Positions 1 through 5,449 of a DNA stretch of 5,449 nucleotides are shown in pieces. Below the pieces are notes generated by a model that made no database searches, was not told the origin of the DNA, and worked only from the letters and a program-made list of their open reading frames with translations. Source of the stretch: an uncultured Ruminococcus sp. (GTDB lineage: Bacteria; Bacillota; Clostridia; Oscillospirales; Ruminococcaceae); NCBI GenBank assembly GCA_947177345.1, contig CAMWUB010000132.1, forward strand, positions 1 to 5,449, read 5' to 3'. Positions within the stretch are counted from its first letter, which is position 1, and every line of letters starts with the position of its first letter. The position numbers and the translations under genes are program-made.

Positions 1-2526
1 GACTATAACTTCCGCTTTCTGAAGATTCAATTTTGCTATTGCCTGCTCCCTCATCTTGTATTTCAGAATTTTTCCGGCGGCGTTCATTGGAAAACTTTCC
101 ACAAATTCAACGTACTTAGGACATTTATGTACAGCCATACGCTTCCGGCAGAACTTCTTTATTTCAATAGGAGTTGCTGTTTCGCCCTCTTTGAGAACGA
201 TACAAGCCATTACTTCCTCGCCGTAATTTTCTGACGGTACACCGATTACCTGAACGTCTTTGACTTTCGGGTAGGTATAAAGAAAGTCTTCAATTTCCTT
301 AGGATAGATATTTTCACCGCCACGGATAATCATATCTTTTATACGTCCGGTAATCTTGTAATATCCGTCAACGGAACGACGGCGTGCAAGGTCTCCGGTA
401 TGTAACCACCCTTGCGAATCTATTGCAGTGGAAGTGGCTTCCGGCATTTTATAATAACCTTTCATGATATTATATCCTCTTGCGACAAATTCGCCGTCTG
501 TATCGTCAGGGAGTTCTTCATTGGTTTCAGGGTCAACAATACGGCATTCAACGCCGAATATATTTCCGCCAACTGTATTAACACGCTGTTCTATGGTATC
601 GGTGGTCTTGCTCATGGTGACAGCCGGTGATGCCTCTGTCTGACCATATGTAATACAGATTTCTTTCATGTTCATTTTTTCTATGACTTCTTCCATAGTC
701 TTTATCGGACATGGTGAACCTGCCATTATTCCGGTACGCATATGTGAAAAATCAGTCTTCCTGAAGTCCGGATGTCCGAGCAGAGATATGAACATAGTGG
801 GAACACCATGCAGACAGGTTATTTTTTCCTTGCTTATACAGGCGAGGCTCTTACGTGGTGAAAATCTCGTTATCGGTGACATGGTTGCTCCGTGTGTAAC
901 CGCTGATGTCATAGCAAGTACCATTCCGAAACAGTGGAACATCGGAACTTGTATCATCATTCTGTCTGCTGTTGATAAGTCCATGCAGTCGCCGATAGCC
1001 TTTCCGTTATTAACGACGTTATAATGTGTAAGCATTACGCCTTTAGGGAATCCGGTAGTACCGGAAGTATACTGCATATTACATACATCATGAACGTCAA
1101 TAGTACGGCGTATTTTTTCAACTTCACTATACGGAACGTGCTTTGAAAGTTCAATAGCCTGCTCCCATGTGAAACAGCCGTTATTTTCGGAACTTATTGT
1201 AATTACGTTTTTAAGAAACGGTAATCTTTCAGAATGTAATTCACCTGCTTTACAGGTTTCGAGTTCCGGACAGATTTCTTTTATTATATCAATGTATTTT
1301 ATATCTTTTATACCGTCAATCATTACGAGTGTACTTGTATCAGACTGCTTCAGAAGATATTCCGCTTCATGTATTCTATACTCGCTGTTCATTGTTACAA
1401 GTACAGCTCCTATCTTTGTGACAGCCCAGAAAGTAATATACCATTCCGGAACGTTTGTAGCCCATATAGCAACGTGGTCGCCCTTATTGACACCCATGGC
1501 AAGCAATGCACGTGCGAATGTGTCCACGTCGTCACGAAATTCCGGATAAGTTCTTGTATAGTCGAGTTCTGTATATCTGAATGCATACTGATTAGGGAAC
1601 TCCTCGCATATACGGTCAAGGACATCAGGAAATGTATAATTTATAATACGCTCCTTAGGCCATGGATATTTACCCGTATTCTGCATATTGTCCTGAAGTG
1701 AATGTTTGTGTCTTGTCTGATAGGGTTTCATGAACTCTGCAAAATGCGGAAGTACTATACCGCCGTTGAAAAGCTGTGGAAACCATTGTCTGACCCATTC
1801 AAGTGAAACATACCCGATATAGTTTATTGATTCAAGCAATGAAAGCATTTCCTTTATAGGAATATCACCGTTGCCAATCATGCGGTATTCATGTTTACTG
1901 TCAGGTGTAATGATGCTGTCCTTTACCTGAACGAACTTTATATATTCGCCGAGGTTTGCGACTGTAGTTTCAGGAGATTCACCGGCGAATCTGTACGGGT
2001 GATGCATATCCCATAACACCGCAACCTTACGGCTTTTCACCCTGTCCATGACCCTCGCAAGACGTGCAGTATCGCTATATACTCCGTTTGTCTCGACAAG
2101 AAGAGTTATATTATATTTTTTCGCTACCGGAATGAGTTTTATCAGGGAATCAACAATAACGTCATCATCTATATCTTCTTCCGGACGGATATTATTATCT
2201 GCAAGTACCCTGACGTATGGTGTGTTGAGTTTCTGAGCGAGTTCGGCATAGGCGGTTATTTCAGCCTCTGCACTGCTGAAATTTTCCGGCTGTTTAAGAC
2301 ATATACCGGTTGAAAGACAAGGAATTTCAAGATTAAGTTCATTGAGTTTTTGTATAATGTATGGGAGTTTCTGCCCTCTGAACGGTCTTGACTTAATTGA
2401 AAAAATATCGTCGTCAAGCATACGTACTTCGATACCGTTGAAGTTAAGGTCTTTAGCTATTGAATATATATCAGACCATGACCATTCCGGACAGGCAAGA
2501 GTGGAAAAGCTGATTTTCAAATACAT
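1..2526 (-). CDS. Fusion protein: IolE-like sugar isomerase/epimerase TIM barrel + AMP-forming fatty-acyl-CoA synthetase (3' end off window)
   Basis: One uninterrupted frame of 842 codons runs to the window edge. Residues ~1-265 resemble the xylose-isomerase-like TIM barrel (AP_endonuc_2, COG1082): E145 in ETNG, D173 and H176 in WDMHHP, VQVKDS at 199-204, IGNGDIP, and E243 in SLEW. Residues ~285-842 are an ANL-superfamily acyl-CoA synthetase: P-loop YTSGTTGFPKG at 486-496, FHCFGMV, HGVPTMF, YGQTE at 627-631, GWLHTGDLA with D712, GRIKDMIIRGGENIYP from 727, and catalytic K819 in AAGKILK. Such enzymes adenylate a carboxylic acid with ATP, then form the CoA thioester in the cytoplasm; the closest type I recognise is the FadD-like FACL group. 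K819 normally lies ~20-30 residues from the end, so little is missing. Start: two adjacent ATGs (2529, 2526) lie 0 and 3 bases after AAAGGA, and a TTG at 2520 lies 9 bases after it; the true start may be any of these. The substrate and the role of the TIM barrel are unknown. Confidence 0.9.
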   Translation of the reverse strand, partial: MYLKISFSTLACPEWSWSDIYSIAKDLNFNGIEVRMLDDDIFSIKSRPFRGQKLPYIIQKLNELNLEIPCLSTGICLKQPENFSSAEAEITAYAELAQKLNTPYVRVLADNNIRPEEDIDDDVIVDSLIKLIPVAKKYNITLLVETNGVYSDTARLARVMDRVKSRKVAVLWDMHHPYRFAGESPETTVANLGEYIKFVQVKDSIITPDSKHEYRMIGNGDIPIKEMLSLLESINYIGYVSLEWVRQWFPQLFNGGIVLPHFAEFMKPYQTRHKHSLQDNMQNTGKYPWPKERIINYTFPDVLDRICEEFPNQYAFRYTELDYTRTYPEFRDDVDTFARALLAMGVNKGDHVAIWATNVPEWYITFWAVTKIGAVLVTMNSEYRIHEAEYLLKQSDTSTLVMIDGIKDIKYIDIIKEICPELETCKAGELHSERLPFLKNVITISSENNGCFTWEQAIELSKHVPYSEVEKIRRTIDVHDVCNMQYTSGTTGFPKGVMLTHYNVVNNGKAIGDCMDLSTADRMMIQVPMFHCFGMVLAMTSAVTHGATMSPITRFSPRKSLACISKEKITCLHGVPTMFISLLGHPDFRKTDFSHMRTGIMAGSPCPIKTMEEVIEKMNMKEICITYGQTEASPAVTMSKTTDTIEQRVNTVGGNIFGVECRIVDPETNEELPDDTDGEFVARGYNIMKGYYKMPEATSTAIDSQGWLHTGDLARRRSVDGYYKITGRIKDMIIRGGENIYPKEIEDFLYTYPKVKDVQVIGVPSENYGEEVMACIVLKEGETATPIEIKKFCRKRMAVHKCPKYVEFVESFPMNAAGKILKYKMREQAIAKLNLQKAEVIV

Positions 2527-2529
2527 CAT

Positions 2530-2535
2530 TCCTTT
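2530..2535 (-). promoter_or_regulatory. Ribosome binding site of the fusion gene, start ambiguous
   Basis: AAAGGA on the minus strand is followed at once by ATG-ATG-TAT-TTG. The first ATG has no spacer and the second has 3 bases, both shorter than usual; the in-frame TTG has 9 bases, which is near ideal and would give a protein starting M-K-I-S-F-S. The sequence alone does not decide between them. Confidence 0.6.
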
Positions 2536-2554
2536 ATATTTATTATATAAAAAA

Positions 2555-2583
2555 ATTATAGCATGAAACTGAAAGAATGTCAA
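2555..2583 (-). promoter_or_regulatory. Perfect-consensus sigma-A promoter for the fusion gene
   Basis: Minus strand: TTGACA (2578-2583), a 17-base spacer, then TATAAT (2555-2560). The spacer ends in TGC, which supplies an extended -10 (TGnTATAAT). Both hexamers and the spacer length match the sigma-70/sigma-A consensus exactly. Upstream, within the end of the preceding gene, AAATAAAAAT is a possible distal UP element. The predicted start of transcription is an A near 2548, leaving a leader of only about 20 bases before the start codon, too short for a riboswitch or attenuator. The -35 box begins 8 bases after the stop of the upstream gene, with no terminator between, so read-through from the upstream operon is also likely. 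Confidence 0.88.
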
Positions 2584-2590
2584 CCGGCTG

Positions 2591-2920
2591 TCAGATTTTT
2601 ATTTCAATCGTTTTCCATAGTCTGCCGTAATATGAAAATCTTTTCTGAATAACTTCCTTTTCAACCTGTTCAATGGCAAGATTTATTATCTTTTCAAAGT
2701 TCTCAACGGTTCTGCACGAATACACCGCCACCGGTAACTGCCAGTTATTATCCCATATTATGTATACAATAAAAGTCCCGCAATAGAAACCGGCATCAAG
2801 TATAAGCTTTTCAGGATATTCAACCTGTAACATATCTTCGTCAATTTCCGTTTCTGAGTAGGTGACGTTTCCGGAAAAACTGAATTTTTTCCAGAAATCA
2901 TTATTTAAACTGTCCTGCAT
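2591..2920 (-). CDS. Hypothetical protein, 109 residues
   Basis: I do not recognise this protein. It is soluble-looking and acidic in its N-terminal third (ETEIDEDMLQVEYPE), with a hydrophobic beta-like stretch around residues 41-55 (AGFYCGTFIVYIIWD), a second around QLPVAVYSC, and an amphipathic, charged C-terminal helix (ENFEKIINLAIEQVEKEV) ending in a basic tail. No signal peptide is seen, and the hydrophobic stretch is short and probably a buried strand rather than a membrane span. The start is supported by AAAGGA at 2926-2931, 5 bases before the ATG, which overlaps the stop codon of the metallophosphoesterase upstream (gap 10 bases), so it is probably the last gene of that operon. Being real is supported by the ribosome site and operon fit; the function is unknown. 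Confidence 0.75.
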   Translation of the reverse strand: MQDSLNNDFWKKFSFSGNVTYSETEIDEDMLQVEYPEKLILDAGFYCGTFIVYIIWDNNWQLPVAVYSCRTVENFEKIINLAIEQVEKEVIQKRFSYYGRLWKTIEIKI

Positions 2921-2930
2921 AGTTTTCCTT

Positions 2931-3518
2931 TCATATTTCGATTATGTACTTTTCAAAAGCATTTACTACTGTTGTTGTACCAACTTTCTGAATACGTGTA
3001 AAATTTCCATAATTTTGGTGTACGTGACCATGTACGAAAAATTCCGGCTGATATTTTTCTATAAGATTATTGAAACATTCAAAACCTCTGTGTGCATAAT
3101 CGTACATATCATTCAGATTTCTTGCCGGTGAATGAGTTAAAAGAATATCAAAACCCTTATTTTTCAACAGACTGAAACGGCGTTTTCTGATACGGTGTTT
3201 CATTTCCTTTTCAGTAAACTGAAAATGTCCGTTTCCGTAACGCATTGAACCTCCTAAGCCGAAAATCCTTAATCCGTTATAATTAATAATTTTGTCGTCA
3301 ATACAGATACAGCCTTCCGGAGATTTTTTTAAATAACTGTCGTCATGATTTCCGTGAACATACAGAACATCTACATTAACCATAGTAGCAAGAAATGTAA
3401 GATATTCGGCGTTAAGGTCACCGCACGAAAGTATTAAATCTATACCGTCGGTTTTGGATTTATCCCAGTAATCCCATAGTGAACGGCTTTCCTCATCGGC
3501 AATGACAAGTATTTTCAT
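2931..3518 (-). CDS. Calcineurin-like metallophosphoesterase (195 residues)
   Basis: A small single-domain metal-dependent phosphoesterase of the calcineurin fold. Visible family motifs in order: D8 in IADEE (motif I), G33-D34 in SCGDLN (motif II), G56-N57-H58-D59 (motif III), H129 in LLTHSP (motif IV) and G164-H165-V166-H167 (motif V), which together normally bind two metal ions and cleave a phosphomonoester or diester. Motif I is usually DxH; here it is D-E-E, so the histidine ligand is replaced by E10. Length is normal for compact members of the YfcE/MJ0936 type. No signal peptide, so cytoplasmic. Its ATG overlaps the TGA of the HAD phosphatase by four bases (ATGA); no good ribosome site precedes it, so translation is probably coupled. 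The substrate cannot be told from sequence. Confidence 0.93.
   Translation of the reverse strand: MKILVIADEESRSLWDYWDKSKTDGIDLILSCGDLNAEYLTFLATMVNVDVLYVHGNHDDSYLKKSPEGCICIDDKIINYNGLRIFGLGGSMRYGNGHFQFTEKEMKHRIRKRRFSLLKNKGFDILLTHSPARNLNDMYDYAHRGFECFNNLIEKYQPEFFVHGHVHQNYGNFTRIQKVGTTTVVNAFEKYIIEI
3515..3518 (-). other. ATGA start/stop overlap between HAD phosphatase and metallophosphoesterase
   Basis: The TGA ending the HAD gene shares bases with the ATG opening the metallophosphoesterase gene. The 30 bases upstream hold only a distant GGAAG, so reinitiation by ribosomes ending the upstream gene is the likely way the downstream gene is translated, which would tie the two protein levels together. 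Confidence 0.8.
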
Positions 3519-4150
3519 ATAATATATTTAACTATATCTTCCGGAGTTTCAGCTATAAAGTCCGCACCTGCTCCGGTGAGTTCTTCTACACCTCGGAAGC
3601 CCCATACGCAACCGATTGAACGTATACCGGCATTTTTGGCAGTCTGAATATCTACATTACTATCACCAATCATGAAAATATTTTCCTCGTCCGGATATTC
3701 TGAAATAATTTCCGTTATAATTGCAGTATCGGGTTTTTTAGGACGTTCCGCACAGCCTCCAAGTACTTTCACGAATTTATATTCCGGAAGTAATTTATCT
3801 ATAATCTGCCGTGCGAAATGCTGTGGCTTATTAGTAGCAACCGCAAGAATGACATCATTTTCCGTAAGTATATCAAGGCAGTTTTTTATACCGTCGTAAA
3901 GTTTTGTCTTGTCAAGGAAATGTTTTCCGTAATATTCGTTGAAGATTTCAAGTAATTTTTCGGTATCATCTTTTCTGTTATCCGGTAACGCTCTGTAACA
4001 TAATTTCTGTACACCGTTACCGACAAATTTTCTGTAACTCTCATACGGATGCACCGGATAGCCGAGTTTTTTAAGTCCGTAATTTGTAGCGTCGGCGAGG
4101 TCGTAAAGAGTATCGGCAAGTGTACCATCGAGGTCAAAAATTGCTATCAT
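3515..4150 (-). CDS. HAD-superfamily phosphatase, phosphoglycolate phosphatase-like
   Basis: A 211-residue HAD hydrolase, probably a cytoplasmic phosphatase acting on a small phosphorylated metabolite such as 2-phosphoglycolate. Motif I is DLDGTLADT with nucleophile D6 and acid/base D8; motif II is T106 in VATNK; motif III is the lysine in RPKKP (K138/K139); motif IV is GDSNVD with D163 and D167 for Mg2+. An alpha-helical C1-type cap lies between motifs I and II (residues ~15-85), as in Gph, PpaX and beta-phosphoglucomutase-like enzymes. The start is fixed by a strong AAGGAGG at 4158-4164, 7 bases upstream. It follows queA by 12 bases and overlaps the next gene by four. Gph and PpaX (pyrophosphatase) cannot be told apart here; a pyrimidine nucleotidase or sugar phosphatase is also possible. 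Confidence 0.92.
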   Translation of the reverse strand: MIAIFDLDGTLADTLYDLADATNYGLKKLGYPVHPYESYRKFVGNGVQKLCYRALPDNRKDDTEKLLEIFNEYYGKHFLDKTKLYDGIKNCLDILTENDVILAVATNKPQHFARQIIDKLLPEYKFVKVLGGCAERPKKPDTAIITEIISEYPDEENIFMIGDSNVDIQTAKNAGIRSIGCVWGFRGVEELTGAGADFIAETPEDIVKYII

Positions 4151-4157
4151 TTCAAAT

Positions 4158-4164
4158 CCTCCTT
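4158..4164 (-). promoter_or_regulatory. Strong ribosome binding site of the HAD phosphatase gene
   Basis: AAGGAGG on the minus strand lies 7 bases before the ATG at 4150 and overlaps the TAA stop of queA (4163-4165). It settles the HAD start and implies translation coupled to queA. Confidence 0.88.
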
Positions 4165-5194
4165 ACAGTATACACATACAGTCGCCGAAACTGAAAAATC
4201 TGTATCTCTCGTCAACTGCGATTTTATAGGCGTTCATAGTATTTTCATAGCCCATGAATGCAGATACTAACATTATCAGAGTACTTTCCGGCAGGTGAAA
4301 ATTAGTTATAAGACCGTCTATACACTTAAACTCATACGACGGATAAATAAATATATCCGTATAACCCTCATGTTCGGAAATTTCATTGTAGAAAGTCGCT
4401 ACGCTTTCGAGAGTTCGGCAAGCCGTCGTGCCTACTGCTATGACACGTCCGCCGTTTTGTTTGGTTTCGTTGATTAAATCGGCTGTTTCCTGTGGCAAGT
4501 AATAATGTTCGCTATGCATTTTGTGATTTAATACATTATCTTCCTTTACCAGTCTGAACGTCCCTAAGCCGACGTGCAATGTCACAAAGGCTGTCCTGAT
4601 TCCTTGTGCGTGGAGTTCGTCTATCATCTCCGGTGTGAAATGTAATCCGGCTGTGGGTGCGGCTGCTGAACCAAGTTCACGAGAATATACTGTCTGATAA
4701 CGTTCTTTATTTTCGAGTTTTTCCGTAATATACGGCGGTAACGGCATCTGACCGACATCTTCGAGGGCTGTGAAAAAATTTCCCTCACACTCAAATTTAA
4801 CGATTCTGTTTCCGTCGTCCTTAGCTTCGACGACTTCTGCAATAAGTCTTCCGTCACCGAATGAAAATTTAACTCCTACTTTGGCTTTTTTAGCTGGTCG
4901 GCAGATTATTTCCCATAATTTATCGCCTTTCTGCTCCAGTAAAAGAAATTCTATAAATGTATGATTTTCTATCTTCTCACCATAAAGCCTCGCCGGAATA
5001 ACTCTCGAATCGTTCATTACAAGCAAATCACCACTTTTAAGATGTCTGCATAAATTATAGAAATGGTCGTGTTCAACAGCACCTGTCTGACGGTTTACGC
5101 ACATCATACGGGAAGAGTTCCGAGGTTCTACCGGTGTCTGTGCTATGAGTTCTTCCGGCAAATCGTAATAAAAATCGGATTTTAAAAGTTCCAT
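4163..5194 (-). CDS. queA: S-adenosylmethionine:tRNA ribosyltransferase-isomerase QueA
   Basis: QueA transfers and isomerises the ribose of S-adenosylmethionine onto 7-aminomethyl-7-deazaguanine in the wobble position of Tyr, His, Asn and Asp tRNAs, giving epoxyqueuosine, the next-to-last step of queuosine synthesis. The 343 residues match the usual ~340-355 and carry family blocks throughout: FYYDLPEELIAQTP (8-21), NDSRVIPARL (61-70), RPAKKAKVG (99-107), MPLPPYI (150-156), RYQTVY (165-170), the signature GSAAAPTAGLHFT (175-187), VTLHVGLGTF (204-213), MHSEHY (226-231), VIAVGTTACRTLE (251-263) and TNFHLPESTLIMLVSAF (297-313). Small departures: PSYEFK where PGYEFK is usual, and a C-terminus GDCMCIL where GDAMLI is typical. 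AAAGGAG at 5200-5206 sets the start. It sits 10 bases after hsdS and 12 before the HAD gene; tgt and ruvAB, frequent neighbours elsewhere, are not seen. Confidence 0.98.
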   Translation of the reverse strand: MELLKSDFYYDLPEELIAQTPVEPRNSSRMMCVNRQTGAVEHDHFYNLCRHLKSGDLLVMNDSRVIPARLYGEKIENHTFIEFLLLEQKGDKLWEIICRPAKKAKVGVKFSFGDGRLIAEVVEAKDDGNRIVKFECEGNFFTALEDVGQMPLPPYITEKLENKERYQTVYSRELGSAAAPTAGLHFTPEMIDELHAQGIRTAFVTLHVGLGTFRLVKEDNVLNHKMHSEHYYLPQETADLINETKQNGGRVIAVGTTACRTLESVATFYNEISEHEGYTDIFIYPSYEFKCIDGLITNFHLPESTLIMLVSAFMGYENTMNAYKIAVDERYRFFSFGDCMCIL

Positions 5195-5199
5195 AATAT

Positions 5200-5206
5200 C
5201 TCCTTT
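5200..5206 (-). promoter_or_regulatory. Ribosome binding site of queA, overlapping the hsdS stop
   Basis: AAAGGAG on the minus strand, 5 bases before the queA ATG at 5194. Its first bases are shared with the TAA stop of hsdS (5205-5207), so translation of queA can be coupled to that of the restriction subunit. Confidence 0.87.
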
Positions 5207-5449
5207 ATATCTTTATTTCTTCATTCAGCAGTTTCGGGAGCAGGGCATCACGCAGGGCGGAAAGTTTTTTATTTTCAGAAACATTTTTATCTATTTCATT
5301 AAATAAACTTTTTAAAATAGTATAAAAATTTTCTAATACTTCTTCTGACGGAATTTGAATGGGCATATTTTTAAAATCAGTTTTATTAAATTTTGGCTGA
5401 ACAGAACCATTTTTTATTCCCTGAATATAATTCTGACCTTGCCTATATT
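5205..5449 (-). CDS. hsdS: Type I restriction-modification specificity subunit HsdS, C-terminal 80 residues (5' part off window)
   Basis: Reading the minus strand from 5447 gives 80 codons without a stop, then TAA at 5205-5207. The peptide opens YRQGQNYIQGIKNGSVQ, continues with NMPIQIPSEEVLENF, and ends in a long helix closing with LSALRDALLPKLLNEEIKI. This is the typical tail of HsdS: the last strand of the second target-recognition domain (the IP.P..E block) followed by the conserved coiled-coil helix ending L..LRD.LLPKL..GEI. HsdS chooses the DNA sequence that the HsdM methylase and HsdR nuclease modify or cut. The partners would lie beyond the window, upstream in transcription. The specificity cannot be read from this fragment. 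Alternative: an orphan or inverted S-gene copy used for phase variation; the complete C-terminus argues against decay at this end. Confidence 0.9.
   Translation of the reverse strand, partial: YRQGQNYIQGIKNGSVQPKFNKTDFKNMPIQIPSEEVLENFYTILKSLFNEIDKNVSENKKLSALRDALLPKLLNEEIKI

Larger units (their letters stand above)
2591..5449 (-). other. Probable operon: hsdS - queA - HAD phosphatase - metallophosphoesterase - 109-residue protein
   Basis: All five genes share a strand, with gaps of 10, 12, -4 and 10 bases. Stop codons overlap the next ribosome site or start at every junction. No promoter or terminator fits in these gaps, so a single transcript starting beyond the window is the simplest reading. 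A promoter inside the hsdS coding region serving queA onward cannot be excluded. Confidence 0.7.

Noticed and set aside
412..1701. Several plus-strand open frames of 70-126 codons
   Set aside because: They lie antisense to the fusion gene, whose minus-strand frame carries all acyl-CoA synthetase motifs; the plus-strand peptides show no family motif or convincing ribosome site.
2530..2593. Possible transcription terminator in the gap after the 109-residue gene
   Set aside because: The near-palindrome CAGCCGGTTG is too short and imperfect, and the T run after the -10 box has no GC-rich stem before it. The gap is filled by a promoter instead.
2862..3131. Plus-strand open frame of 89 codons rich in Cys, Ile and Phe
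   Set aside because: Antisense to the metallophosphoesterase and the 109-residue gene; its hydrophobic look comes from reading A/T-rich coding DNA backwards.
3886..4857. Minus-strand frames of 83 and 77 codons inside the HAD and queA genes
   Set aside because: They are shifted-frame shadows of well-supported genes and have no ribosome site or recognisable motif.
5220..5290. A locally more GC-rich stretch upstream of queA, considered as a tgt/queA preQ1 riboswitch
   Set aside because: It is coding sequence for the conserved LRDALLPKL tail of HsdS, and there is no free leader between hsdS and queA.
1..5449. Many copies of TTCCGG on the plus strand (CCGGAA on the coding strand), roughly one per 300 bases, far above chance
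   Set aside because: Nearly all copies read in frame as CCG-GAA (Pro-Glu) or as ..C-GGA-A.. within genes, so favoured codons explain them better than an uptake sequence or regulatory repeat. A genome-wide count in non-coding DNA would test this.

Overview
The window looks like chromosomal DNA of a low-to-mid GC Firmicute. A Ruminococcus-like member of the Clostridia is my best guess, from strong AAGGAGG-type ribosome sites, A/T-rich codon use with CCG-GAA for Pro-Glu, and the feel of the protein sequences; this is recognition from memory, not a database result. Every gene I can support lies on the minus strand, so transcription runs from high to low coordinates. The region is very densely packed. 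The longest non-coding gap is about 61 bases, so there is no gene-free stretch over 300 bases, and I see no RNA gene, CRISPR array, insertion sequence or rho-independent terminator.

In order of transcription: the last 80 codons of a type I restriction-modification specificity subunit (hsdS, 5205-5449, upstream part outside the window); queA, the tRNA queuosine enzyme (4163-5194); a HAD-superfamily phosphatase of the phosphoglycolate phosphatase type (3515-4150); a calcineurin-like metallophosphoesterase (2931-3518); and a 109-residue protein of unknown function (2591-2920). Gaps in this chain are 10, 12, -4 and 10 bases, and three of the downstream ribosome sites overlap the preceding stop codon, so the five genes are probably one transcript with coupled translation.

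A 61-base gap follows, holding a textbook sigma-A promoter (TTGACA, 17-base spacer, TATAAT, with an extended -10 TG). It drives a very long reading frame (about 2526 down to the window edge) in which an IolE-like sugar-isomerase TIM barrel (residues ~1-265) is fused in frame to a complete fatty-acyl-CoA synthetase-like AMP-forming enzyme (residues ~285-842). Only the last few codons of this protein fall outside the window.

The queA, HAD and metallophosphoesterase genes look like housekeeping functions (tRNA modification, metabolite repair, phosphoester hydrolysis). The two most notable items are the TIM barrel/acyl-CoA synthetase fusion under its own near-ideal promoter, and the hsdS tail fused transcriptionally to queA.
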